From contig NZ_BMTS01000001.1 of the NCBI RefSeq assembly GCF_014649795.1, positions 310,001-374,000 of the forward strand: DNA of 64,000 bases. Direction: 5' to 3'. The notes below the pieces were generated by a model that saw only the letters and a program-made list of their open reading frames with translations, was not told the DNA's origin and did not search any database. This document shows, piece by piece, positions 8,123-15,628 of this stretch. How positions within the stretch are numbered: the first letter of the stretch is position 1; each line of letters begins with the position of its first letter. Position numbers and translations under genes: made by a program. Source of the stretch: Streptomyces melanogenes (GTDB taxonomy: Bacteria; Actinomycetota; Actinomycetes; Streptomycetales; Streptomycetaceae).

Positions 8123-9451
8123 TCAGCCGTTGATCGAGAAGACGACCCGTATGCCGGTGGTGGAGTTGATGCGCTCGTTGATGCCCCAGATCCGTCCCGT
8201 GTCCGGCGCGTAGCCGAGGTTCTGGGTGAGGACCGGGGAGGTGGTGTACACGTGCGGGGCGTCGTCGGGCAGTGCCCGGTGGATGCACGAGTAGTCGATG
8301 GCGTCGCCGGATCCGCCGCCGGTGCCGGTGGGGCAGGTGCCGCTCATGTACCAGTACTGGCCGTTGGTCGCGGCGCCCTGCATCGCCCAGACCGGGGACG
8401 AGTAGCCGACGGTGGCATGGCTGACGCCGTGGCCGGAGGGGTCGGTGGTGGTGGGGAGCGCGGTGAGGTAGTTCAGCGGCCAGCGCACGACGCGGCCGCC
8501 CGCGCCGCCGGGCTTGTACTCGGCGGAGACCAGGCCGTCCTGGCCGGTGCGGTCCAGGCTCAGCGAGTTCAGACAGGGGCTCGTGCCGGTGGCCACCACG
8601 CAGGCGGTGTTGTCGTCGGCGGTGGTGCGGTAGCGGCCGATCATCGGCAGCGCGTAGTTGCTCCAGCGCGCTGAGGAGGTCGTGCCGGTGATGCCGACCG
8701 ACTCCTGGCTGGAGTTGACCTTCCAGATGTGCTGGAGGTCGTACACCTGGAGCCAGCGGCCGTTGGCGACGAAGACCTTGTTGCCGTACCAGACCACGCC
8801 GTCGGCGTGGGTGCCCTGGACGGCCCGGAAGTTGCCGTCGCCGCCCGCCCGGGTGCCGGTCGGCTCGACGAGCAGCAGATGGTTGTACGTGATCTTGCCG
8901 TTGTCGGCGTTGACCAGGCTGACGCGGGCGAACTCGTTCCCCACCGGGTTCGCCCCGCCCAGGCCCCGGCTGAAGTGCCAGGAGGCCAGGAACGCCTTGT
9001 GGCCGTCTACCAGGCCGCCCGGCTGGGCGTCGTAGGAGCCGGTCAGGCCCTGCGGCGTCCAGCCGCCCGCGTCGGTGTACGAGTTGGACGTGTCGTCCGC
9101 CTTGTCCCAGCAGAAGCCCGAGGGGTTCAGGCCCGCCGCCAGGCCGGTGCCGTGGCACAGCCCGTTGGTGCCGGTGCGGCCGCCCGAGGTGAGCACGCTC
9201 GTGGCGTTCACCTGGGCGACCGCGCCCTTGGCCTCCACCGCCCTGATCGCCTCGTCGTAGACGTCGAAGGTGTTCTGGCGCTGCCCGCCGAAGTCCGCGA
9301 CCGGGTCGAGGGCGAACTGGCCGACGACAGCGCTGTCGATCGAGCCGAACGGCGTGGCCGCCTGGGCGGGGCCGGCCGTCACCAGGGTCGCGGCGACGGC
9401 GGCGAACCCGGCGGCCAGGGCGGTGAGCCCCGTCTTCCATGATCTTGTCAT
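8123..9451 (-). CDS. Secreted protein of unknown function
   Basis: A 442-residue exported protein that I do not recognise. Residues 1-32 form a signal peptide ending in AQAA. The mature part is rich in Gly, Thr, Asn and aromatic residues, has several cysteines spaced as potential disulfides, and alternates short hydrophobic strands with turns, suggesting a beta-rich extracellular fold (inference). No catalytic motif stands out. It is convergent with the potassium importer, and the GntR gene ends 18 bp upstream of its start, on the same strand. The ATG at 9451 has no obvious ribosome site at the normal distance, so the signal peptide is the main support for the start. Confidence 0.72.
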   Translation of the reverse strand: MTRSWKTGLTALAAGFAAVAATLVTAGPAQAATPFGSIDSAVVGQFALDPVADFGGQRQNTFDVYDEAIRAVEAKGAVAQVNATSVLTSGGRTGTNGLCHGTGLAAGLNPSGFCWDKADDTSNSYTDAGGWTPQGLTGSYDAQPGGLVDGHKAFLASWHFSRGLGGANPVGNEFARVSLVNADNGKITYNHLLLVEPTGTRAGGDGNFRAVQGTHADGVVWYGNKVFVANGRWLQVYDLQHIWKVNSSQESVGITGTTSSARWSNYALPMIGRYRTTADDNTACVVATGTSPCLNSLSLDRTGQDGLVSAEYKPGGAGGRVVRWPLNYLTALPTTTDPSGHGVSHATVGYSSPVWAMQGAATNGQYWYMSGTCPTGTGGGSGDAIDYSCIHRALPDDAPHVYTTSPVLTQNLGYAPDTGRIWGINERINSTTGIRVVFSING

Positions 9452-9469
9452 GGGTAGGAAGGGTATGCC

Positions 9470-10252
9470 TCAGAGCGGCGGGCGCACATCCCGGGCCGGG
9501 GACGTGAAGTGATATATGGGGCCTTGTTCGGCGTGGGGGAAGGTCAGCAGGGTGATTTCCACCGTGCGGTGGTGCTGGTCGCGCACCTCGCGGTGGATCT
9601 CCAGCTGCGGGACGCCGTCGGAGCGGTCGTCGCCGGGGGCCATGGTGAGCTGCTCGTTGTGCTCCAGGCTGAGCCCGGCGTCCGCCGCCCAGGCGTAGAG
9701 GCGGCGCAGATCGCTGTGGGTGTGGTGGGACAGCGTCCGCTCGTAGCGGGCGAGGAGCGGGATCTGGGCGATGAGGCTGGGGGAGAGGTAGCTGACCGCG
9801 TGCTGGATCACCCTGTCGCCGGCCGAGGCCGTGTAGTAGTGGACGAGGGTGCGGACGCCGGGCCGCAGGCCCAGCCTGGTCGCGTACGTCGCCGGGGCGG
9901 CCTCCCAGACGAGCCGGGTGGCGGCGGCGATGCCCGCCCGGGGGCTGAGCGCGCCCAGCGGGAACTGCGCCTCCGGGGGCGCCTGGAGCAGCCGCGCGTG
10001 CGCCTCGCCGGGGCGGTCGCCGCGGACGAAGGAGCCGCGCTTCTCGGTGCTGATGAGCCCTTCCTGTCGCAGTACGTCCAGGGCCTGACGGATCGTCTGG
10101 CGGTTGCTGCGGTAGTGCTCGGCGAGGATGCGCTCGGCGGGCAGTCGGTGTCCGGGGGCCGAAGTGCCGGACTCGATCGTGGACTTGAGGTCGTGGGCGA
10201 TCTCCAGGTACCGGGGAACGGGGGGCAGGGAATGACCATGTGTGCCGGGCAT
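9470..10252 (-). CDS. GntR-family (HutC/UTRA) transcription regulator
   Basis: A 260-residue regulator. A winged helix-turn-helix spans about residues 12-78 (LPAERILAEHYRSNRQTIRQALDVL contains the recognition helix), and a UTRA effector domain spans about 95-250. This is the HutC-type architecture shared with DasR, which binds phosphorylated amino sugars, but the sequence is not an obvious DasR orthologue. The ATG at 10252 has GGGAGA just upstream; longer frames lack one. A dre-like palindrome lies 65 bp upstream, so the gene may be under DasR control or may recognise such sites itself. Its location near the chitinase gene fits either view. The target is not proven. Confidence 0.88.
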   Translation of the reverse strand: MPGTHGHSLPPVPRYLEIAHDLKSTIESGTSAPGHRLPAERILAEHYRSNRQTIRQALDVLRQEGLISTEKRGSFVRGDRPGEAHARLLQAPPEAQFPLGALSPRAGIAAATRLVWEAAPATYATRLGLRPGVRTLVHYYTASAGDRVIQHAVSYLSPSLIAQIPLLARYERTLSHHTHSDLRRLYAWAADAGLSLEHNEQLTMAPGDDRSDGVPQLEIHREVRDQHHRTVEITLLTFPHAEQGPIYHFTSPARDVRPPL

Positions 10253-10316
10253 GTGTCTCCCTAGATTGATCACTGCGGGTGTCTGAACGGTTCTGTGGAG
10301 CGACTGCCTTTGTATC

Positions 10317-10332
10317 ATTGGTCTAGACCGCC
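10317..10332. promoter_or_regulatory. dre-like (DasR-type) operator
   Basis: ATTGGTCTAGACCGCC matches the DasR element ACTGGTCTAGACCACT at 13 of 16 positions and contains the perfect palindrome GGTCTAGACC (10320-10329). It lies 65 bp upstream of the GntR gene start on the minus strand. Confidence 0.7.
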
Positions 10333-10499
10333 GAAGCGATCCGGAGCCTGTCATTGGCGAGATTGCAACACGTGGGCAAGGGGGCGCGCGGGTCACGCGG
10401 CCAGGAATGGCCGGAGCGCGTCGTTCGCGTCCGGAAATCCGCCCGGGTGCGCCCGCCTTGTGGACGCGTCCGTCGCGCGGCCGGAGGCGGGCGTGTCCG

Positions 10500-10537
10500 C
10501 CCCGTCGGGGGCGCCCTGTGGGGCGCCGCCGACGGGG
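10500..10537. terminator. Large hairpin, possible terminator
   Basis: CCCCGTCGG (10500-10508) pairs with 10529-10537, and after a single mismatch GGCGCC (10510-10515) pairs with 10522-10527 around a 6-base loop. It lies 243 bp beyond the small minus-strand gene at 10781-11008, which is far for a simple terminator. Confidence 0.45.
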
Positions 10538-10780
10538 TCGTGGACCTCGCTCCGCGCGGCCGCAGGTCTGGTGCCGGGTGAACGAGGGGTGGACGGGCGG
10601 CGGGGTGCGGGGGCGTTCCCGCAGGGCGGCACGCTGGGCGTGCGCGTGCGGAGCCGCCCGAACGGGCCGCCGTCCGCGCGGGGTTCGAGTCCGAGCCGTA
10701 CATCCGGGTCCCGCATCGCGCGCACCCTCCCGATCGCCGTCACCGCCTCGCAGCCCCATAGTGGCAGGCGCGCCCCGCGC

Positions 10781-11008
10781 TCATGGACCCGAGGCGCAGG
10801 TATCGGTCTGGAGGTCCTCCACCAGTGCGAACAGTCTGGCCTCGTTGCCCGCGAGGCCCGCCGCCCGCAGGGACTCCTCCGCCTCGGCCATCGGCCCGGC
10901 GAGCAGCGCCAGGGCGCGCGGGGCCGTCGCCGGGTCGGCGAGCACGGCCTGGGCGGTGCGCAGCAGCCGGACGTACGCCTTGGCGGCCGTCCGCTCCGGT
11001 TCGGTCAT
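10781..11008 (-). CDS. Small hypothetical protein
   Basis: A 75-residue protein that I do not recognise. It is predicted to be mostly alpha-helical and charged (starts MTEPERTAAKAYVRLLRT), with no signal peptide or membrane segment. ATG 11008 is preceded by a GGGAGA ribosome site; a longer upstream start would place non-typical sequence before it. It lies between the GntR gene and the divergent chitinase gene, with 279 bp to the latter. Third-position GC is high across the frame, which supports real coding. A role in the chitin locus is possible but unsupported. Confidence 0.6.
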   Translation of the reverse strand: MTEPERTAAKAYVRLLRTAQAVLADPATAPRALALLAGPMAEAEESLRAAGLAGNEARLFALVEDLQTDTCASGP

Positions 11009-11171
11009 CTCGGCTTCTCCCTCGTGTCCTTCGGATCCTTGGAAAGGTGTCGGACCGTCAAGCATCCCTCGCGGCACTGACAACGCGGGCCGTGCGGCGC
11101 GCGGGCGGGCCGCCCGTCCCCTCCGCGCGGCTCAAGTCCACGTATCCCGTCGCAGGTTCAAAGATTCCCCA

Positions 11172-11183
11172 TGGTCTAGTCCA
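11172..11183. promoter_or_regulatory. dre-like operator of the chitinase gene
   Basis: TGGTCTAGTCCA resembles the DasR/chitinase promoter repeat TGGTCTAGACCA with one changed base. It ends six bases before a TTGACG box (11189-11194), which is followed 17 bases later by GATTCT (11212-11217), a possible promoter of the chitinase gene. Confidence 0.72.
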
Positions 11184-11287
11184 AGTCGTTGACGTGCCCC
11201 GGACACGGCTCGATTCTGCTGGGAACCCATCCCTCCGGAGTCCCCTCCGGACGCCGGGGAACTCCCCCCACCCCAGGAGACCTGGAC

Positions 11288-12511
11288 ATGAAGCGTCTTC
11301 GCGCTCTCCTCTGCGGTGCCGCCACCGCCGCGCTCGCCACGGCCGGCCTCTCGGCCTTCGTCGCCGGTCAGGCGTCCGGGGCACCGGCCGCCGCGGCCGC
11401 GCTGGGCAACCGGTGGTACGCGGCGGCGCCGTATCTGATGCCGCTGGACAACAACCCGCCCAACGCGGGCGCCATCATGGACGCCACCGGGCTCAAGGCG
11501 TTCCAGCTCGCGTTCGTCCTCGCCCCCAACGGCGGCGGATGCAGCCCCACTTGGGGCGGCACCGCGCCCGTCTCCTCCGACACGGCCGTCGGCTCCGTCG
11601 TCGCCGCCATCAGGGCCAAGGGCGGCGACGTGTCCGTCTCCGTCGGCGGCTACGGCGGCACCAAGCTCGGCCAGACCTGCTCCGACGCGGCGAGCACCGC
11701 GGCCGCGTACCAGCAGGTCGTCACCAAGTACCAGCTGAAGGCGATCGACTTCGATCTGGAGGAGCCCGAGTACGAGAACAGCACGGCCATCGCCCATGAG
11801 ATCGGCGCCGCCAAGATCCTCCAGCAGAACAACCCCGGCCTGTACGTCTCGGTGACCACGGCCGGAACCGCCGACGGCACGGGCTGGTTCGGGAAGCAGA
11901 TGCTGGGCGAGGCCAAGGCGCAGGGCTTCGTGCCCAACAACTTCTCGATCATGCCGTTCGACGGGGGCTTCAACGGCGCCGCCGCCCAGACGAGCGCGCT
12001 GACCAACTTCAACTCCATCCTCCAGTCGACCTTCGGCTGGAGCGCGGCGACCGCCTACGCCCACGAGGGCTTCTCCGGGATGAACGGCCGCAGCGACACC
12101 GGCGAGTACTTCCGCCAGGCCGACTTCCAGACCGTCCTCGACTACGCCACCGGCCACGGGATGGACCGCTTCACCTTCTGGTCGCTCAACCGGGACCGGC
12201 AGTGCTCGCCGCCCGACAACAACGGCACCACCTCCGGCACGTGCAGCAGCGTGGCCCAGGCCGACTGGGACTTCGCCAAGTACGCCGTGCGGTTCGCCGG
12301 TGCCACCCCGCCCACCGACCCGCCCACCACGCCTCCCACGACGCCGCCCGGAAGCTGCTCGGTGGCGGCCTGGAGCAGTGCCGCGATCTACACGTCGGGC
12401 AACGAGGTCTCCCACAAGGGCCACAAGTGGAAGGCCAAGTGGTGGACCCAGAACGAGGAGCCCGGGACCACCGGCGAGTGGGGCGTGTGGCTGGACGAGG
12501 GAGCGTGCTGA
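11288..12511 (+). CDS. Secreted GH18 chitinase with C-terminal chitin-binding domain
   Basis: A 407-residue exported chitinase that hydrolyses beta-1,4-linked N-acetylglucosamine. Residues 1-36 form a signal peptide. The GH18 catalytic barrel spans about 42-338 and carries the active-site motif DFDLE (Asp154, Asp156, catalytic Glu158); the first position of the canonical DxxDxDxE is Lys here. A Pro/Thr linker (about 340-356) leads to a CBM5/12-like chitin-binding module (357-407) with exposed aromatics (WSSAAIY, WKAKWWTQ). ATG 11288 has AGGAGA seven bases upstream. A dre-like site and -35/-10 boxes lie upstream, so induction by chitin through DasR is likely. Confidence 0.93.
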   Translation: MKRLRALLCGAATAALATAGLSAFVAGQASGAPAAAAALGNRWYAAAPYLMPLDNNPPNAGAIMDATGLKAFQLAFVLAPNGGGCSPTWGGTAPVSSDTAVGSVVAAIRAKGGDVSVSVGGYGGTKLGQTCSDAASTAAAYQQVVTKYQLKAIDFDLEEPEYENSTAIAHEIGAAKILQQNNPGLYVSVTTAGTADGTGWFGKQMLGEAKAQGFVPNNFSIMPFDGGFNGAAAQTSALTNFNSILQSTFGWSAATAYAHEGFSGMNGRSDTGEYFRQADFQTVLDYATGHGMDRFTFWSLNRDRQCSPPDNNGTTSGTCSSVAQADWDFAKYAVRFAGATPPTDPPTTPPTTPPGSCSVAAWSSAAIYTSGNEVSHKGHKWKAKWWTQNEEPGTTGEWGVWLDEGAC

Positions 12512-12537
12512 TGCGTTCCTAGGTGCCCGTGTGTCCG

Positions 12538-12563
12538 GCGCGCCCCCTTGACCGGGGGCGCGC
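12538..12563. terminator. Chitinase terminator
   Basis: A 10-bp perfect stem GCGCGCCCCC / GGGGGCGCGC with a 6-base loop, 27 bp after the chitinase stop, followed by a TTTT run ten bases later. Confidence 0.75.
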
Positions 12564-12713
12564 TGACGCGTTTTCGGGGGCCGATGGGGGCAGTTGAGTC
12601 CGTTCGGGCGCGCGGTGCGTATGTGAGGTGGTGGAATCCGTCACTAACACCACTGTCCATTTCGTCATAGAGGACATAGAGACGACGCTGGTGCCCGTCC
12701 CGAGGGGGGAGAC

Positions 12714-13187
12714 ATGGAAGAGATCTGCGTACCGCTGTATGTGGAGCTGTTGCACGAGGGGGGTGATGCCATGACGCCGGTGGAGGCCGTGATGACCTAC
12801 GACTCCGACGACCCGCTCGCGGTGTCCGTGGACTTCGTGTGCGGCAACGGCACCCACACCACCTGGACGATGGGCCGGGACCTGGTGGCCGAGGGGCTGA
12901 CGTCCCGCCGCCCGGTCGGCCTGGGTGATGTGCGGGTCTGGTACTGCGGCGACGGGGGGTTACGGATCAGGCTGGATTCGGACGAAGGCAGCGCCGACCT
13001 GCTGGCCGGCCGGGAGGACGTCGCGGAGTTCCTCTCCCGTACGTACCAACTCGTTCCGGAAGGGAGTGAGCTGGACGGCTACGACGTGGACGCGGTCCTG
13101 GACCTGCTGTTCGCGCCTACGTCACCGGCCCCGGCCTGCCAGTGGTGCGGCCGGGAGTGTCCGTGTCCGGACCACGGCGCCCGGTAG
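12714..13187 (+). CDS. SsgA-like (SALP) sporulation/cell-division protein with cysteine-rich tail
   Basis: A 157-residue member of the SsgA-like family, which in Streptomyces controls sporulation septum placement and wall remodelling. Family features seen are the PVEAVMTYDSDDPLAVSVDF segment (about 22-41), RDLVAEGL, GDVRVW (72-77) and the L.GREDVAEFLSRTY region. The core ends near residue 135. The last 16 residues carry Cys142, Cys145, Cys149, Cys151 and His154, a possible metal site that is not typical of the family. Codon 83 (12960-12962) is TTA, the rare leucine codon read by the bldA tRNA, so translation may be confined to late growth. The ATG at 12714 has a GAGGGGGGA ribosome site. Confidence 0.88.
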   Translation: MEEICVPLYVELLHEGGDAMTPVEAVMTYDSDDPLAVSVDFVCGNGTHTTWTMGRDLVAEGLTSRRPVGLGDVRVWYCGDGGLRIRLDSDEGSADLLAGREDVAEFLSRTYQLVPEGSELDGYDVDAVLDLLFAPTSPAPACQWCGRECPCPDHGAR

Positions 13188-13291
13188 ACCCGACGGGGGG
13201 AACGGATTCCTGAGCCCGCCGCCCGCCCCGGTGCTCCGGAGCGGGCGCGGCTCGAAAGCATCCCGTATCAACGCGTGTGGCTCCTGCGGCT

Positions 13292-13309
13292 ATTGACAGT
13301 TCTGTCAAT
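13292..13309. promoter_or_regulatory. Palindrome overlapping a -35-like box
   Basis: ATTGACAG-TT-CTGTCAAT is an 8-bp perfect inverted repeat in an unusually AT-rich patch. It contains TTGACA (13293-13298). It lies 131 bp upstream of the exported protein gene that starts at 13440. A nested repeat TGTCA-A-TGACA overlaps its right arm. Confidence 0.55.
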
Positions 13310-13439
13310 GACATGGACATTACAGTCGCTTATTCGGTTCCGCCGCGGCGCACCATCCCGCGCCGCCGCCGGACCGTGCTCCCACCCCCACCGTCGTACC
13401 CCATGACGTCCGGACCCCGGTCCGGTCTGGAGGAGCCAC

Positions 13440-14390
13440 GTGAACAGACACACGCCCACCCGAGCGAGGTCTGCCAGATCCGCGAGAACCGCCCTCGCGG
13501 CCGCCCTGCTCGTCGCCGCCGCGGCCCTGGGCGGCGTGCACGGCGCCGGGACCGCCGCCGCCCGGCCCGCCGAACGCCCCGGCGCCGCGCCCTCGCCCGA
13601 CGCCCCGCACCACGGCGCCGTCGCGGGAGCCCGCGCCCCCGGCCGTGACGCGGGCCGCGACCGCGCCGTCGAGGCGCTCAGGGACGGCCGCGCCGCCCAC
13701 CGCCGGGCGCGCGCCGCCGCCCTCACCCACAACTGGTGGGGGATCTTCCCGCAGCCCGGCACCCACGACGGCATCACCGCCACCCACAGCGTCGACGCCG
13801 CCTACCGCGTGAGCAACGCGGACAACTTCACCTACGCGCCCACCACCAAGGCGCAGAACTCCTGCATCGAAGTGGTCACCGCGTACTGGAACAGCGGCAA
13901 CGAGCTGTGGGCCTGGGACTGGTGCTCGCAGAACGGCGGCCCCGCCAAGATCCTGCCGCTGGACGCCGACTTCCGCGCGAAGTACACCACCGCCGTCGAC
14001 GGTCGCCCCGCCTTCAGCATCCAGCTCGTCAAGGACACCGGATCCGGCAATCGCTGGTCCTCGTACCTGTACAACTACCGCACCGCCCAGTGGGAGCTGC
14101 TCTACCGCCAGTCCGGCACCGACCAGAGCGACCTGGACTACGGCTGGGACATCTTCGAGATATACGCGAGCGTCAACCCGGCCACCAAGGTGGGCTACTA
14201 CTGCACCGAGGCGAGGAATACCGTCTTCGACAGCAGCACGATCCAGCTGCGCAAGAACGGCGCCTGGAAGCCCGCGCGACCGGCCGACTCCCCGTGGACC
14301 GAGGCGAACCCGTCCGGGCGTGACTTCCTGTGCCCGCCCCTGAAGTTCCTCCAGGCGGGCGCCAACGACCACTGGACCGTACGGCAGTGA
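13440..14390 (+). CDS. Secreted protein of unknown function
   Basis: A 316-residue exported protein that I do not recognise. The first 42 residues are a signal peptide with an arginine-rich start. A low-complexity Ala/Arg/Pro segment follows to about residue 95, perhaps a propeptide. The mature region (about 96-316) is rich in Trp, Tyr and Asn and contains four cysteines, suggesting an extracellular beta-sandwich or carbohydrate-binding fold (inference). The GTG at 13440 is chosen because GGAGGAG sits just upstream. It converges on the exported protein at 14446-15492, and both have similar TGACAG palindromes upstream, so they may be co-regulated. Confidence 0.75.
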   Translation: MNRHTPTRARSARSARTALAAALLVAAAALGGVHGAGTAAARPAERPGAAPSPDAPHHGAVAGARAPGRDAGRDRAVEALRDGRAAHRRARAAALTHNWWGIFPQPGTHDGITATHSVDAAYRVSNADNFTYAPTTKAQNSCIEVVTAYWNSGNELWAWDWCSQNGGPAKILPLDADFRAKYTTAVDGRPAFSIQLVKDTGSGNRWSSYLYNYRTAQWELLYRQSGTDQSDLDYGWDIFEIYASVNPATKVGYYCTEARNTVFDSSTIQLRKNGAWKPARPADSPWTEANPSGRDFLCPPLKFLQAGANDHWTVRQ

Positions 14391-14414
14391 CCGCGTCCTG
14401 AACCGCCCCGTCGG

Positions 14415-14445
14415 CGTCCGGCCGCCGCTCCTCGGCGGCCGGACG
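14415..14445. terminator. Bidirectional terminator
   Basis: A perfect 13-bp stem (CGTCCGGCCGCCG and its complement) with a 5-base loop, filling the gap between two convergent genes. Confidence 0.8.
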
Positions 14446-15492
14446 TCACGGCCGGTCGGCCGTCCACCACCGCGCCTTGTACAGGCTCGACCCCTTGAGC
14501 TCCTCCTCGCCGCCCGGGCCGTGGAAGCGGATGCGCGAGGTGCACCAGGTGCAGGGCGCGCCCGGCTCGGGGCTGACGGTCAGGACCTGACCGGTGACCG
14601 GGTGCTGGCTGACGCTCTTGACCGTGGGCCGGTCGACGGCGCTCTGGTTCGCGTACGGCACGAACGCGCCGGTGCGGACGGCGAACTGGCGCACATGCCC
14701 GCTCGTCGACAGCCACATCGGGGTGTCCGCGCCCAGCGCCCGCGCCAGGTCGTGGCCGCCGGACTCGGGCAGCGGATAGGAGCGCGCCGCCGTCAGCCGC
14801 GGGCTGGCCGCTCCGCCCTCCACGGCGAGGCCCACGAGCAGCCCGGTGCCGAGCGCCCACAGCAGCCCGCTGCCCGCGTCCCAGAGCAGCCCGTGCGCAC
14901 CCGGCAGCGCGAACGAGGCATGCACGCGGGAGCGCGCGCCCTGCGAGGCGGTGTAGACGCGGACGAAGCCGCCGGTGCTGGCCGCCACCGCGATGTCGCC
15001 GTCCGGCAGCAGTTCGACGGTGTGCGGGTTGGTCCAGGCGGGCAGCGACGCCGCCCAGTACACCGCCGCGCCCTCGTGCCGGACAGCCGCCACGAACCCG
15101 CCGGAGGCGCAGGTCAGCAGGAGCGGGCCGGAGGTGGTGGAGCGGGCCTTGGCGTCGCTGACGTTGCGCCAGCCGCTCTGCGGATCGAGATCCGCCAGGC
15201 CGGGGTCGTCCACGGGCGTCCACGACCACAGCGGCAGCAGATCGGCGGCCCGCGCCGTCCGGTCGCTCTGCCCGGAACGCCAGTAGGCGCTGGTCGCGTC
15301 GAGCAGGAGCACCGACTGGGACGCCTGGTCGCAGGCGAGGATCTGGGTCGGCGGCGCCCCCGGCGTGGCCGGGGCCCGTCCGGCCGCACGGGCCGTCGGC
15401 GGCGCCACCGCGGCGAGCCCGCCCGCCACGGCGGCGCGCAGCAGGGCCCGGCGGGGAGCGCGCGAGGGGGATGCGGATCGCGTCGTGGACAC
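14446..15492 (-). CDS. Exported beta-propeller-like protein, unknown function
   Basis: A 348-residue exported protein. The N-terminus has a twin-arginine-like stretch (SRAPRRALLRAAVAGG) followed by a hydrophobic core and an ARA cleavage site, so Tat export is possible. The mature part has repeated blades such as QILACDQASQSVLLLDA, ELLPDGDIAVAASTGGFVRVY and SGHVRQFAVRTGAFV, resembling a beta-propeller. It may be a DUF6528-type protein, which I cannot confirm. The start is a GTG at 15492 with no strong ribosome site. A TGACAG/CTGTCA palindrome lies 13 bp upstream of the start codon, and the gene is divergent from the GNAT gene. No enzymatic motif is evident. Confidence 0.72.
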   Translation of the reverse strand: MSTTRSASPSRAPRRALLRAAVAGGLAAVAPPTARAAGRAPATPGAPPTQILACDQASQSVLLLDATSAYWRSGQSDRTARAADLLPLWSWTPVDDPGLADLDPQSGWRNVSDAKARSTTSGPLLLTCASGGFVAAVRHEGAAVYWAASLPAWTNPHTVELLPDGDIAVAASTGGFVRVYTASQGARSRVHASFALPGAHGLLWDAGSGLLWALGTGLLVGLAVEGGAASPRLTAARSYPLPESGGHDLARALGADTPMWLSTSGHVRQFAVRTGAFVPYANQSAVDRPTVKSVSQHPVTGQVLTVSPEPGAPCTWCTSRIRFHGPGGEEELKGSSLYKARWWTADRP

Positions 15493-15503
15493 GTGGCCCT
15501 ACG

Positions 15504-15520
15504 TTGACAGGCGCTGTCAT
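15504..15520. promoter_or_regulatory. TGACAG/CTGTCA palindrome upstream of the propeller gene
   Basis: TTGACAG-GCG-CTGTCAT forms a 6-bp perfect inverted repeat with three bases between. It nearly matches the palindrome at 13292-13309 and lies directly before the start of the gene at 15492. Confidence 0.5.
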
Positions 15521-15628
15521 TTCATACGGCGTGGGGGCACCGCGTCCGCGCCTACTCCACCCGGACGGGCCAGCGGGCCCGGCCCGGCTCGGCGGGCGGG
15601 GCCGTCGCGCGCACCCGACTATGGAGCG

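Larger units (their letters stand above)
10253..10780. other. Long intergenic region upstream of the GntR gene
   Basis: These 528 bp hold no convincing gene. They contain the dre-like site (10317-10332) and a large hairpin (10500-10537). The rest is GC-rich without visible repeats. Confidence 0.5.

Noticed and set aside
5943..9440. A very long minus-strand frame spanning the potassium importer and exported protein
   Set aside because: It covers two clear genes in other frames and has a low-complexity composition typical of shadow frames.
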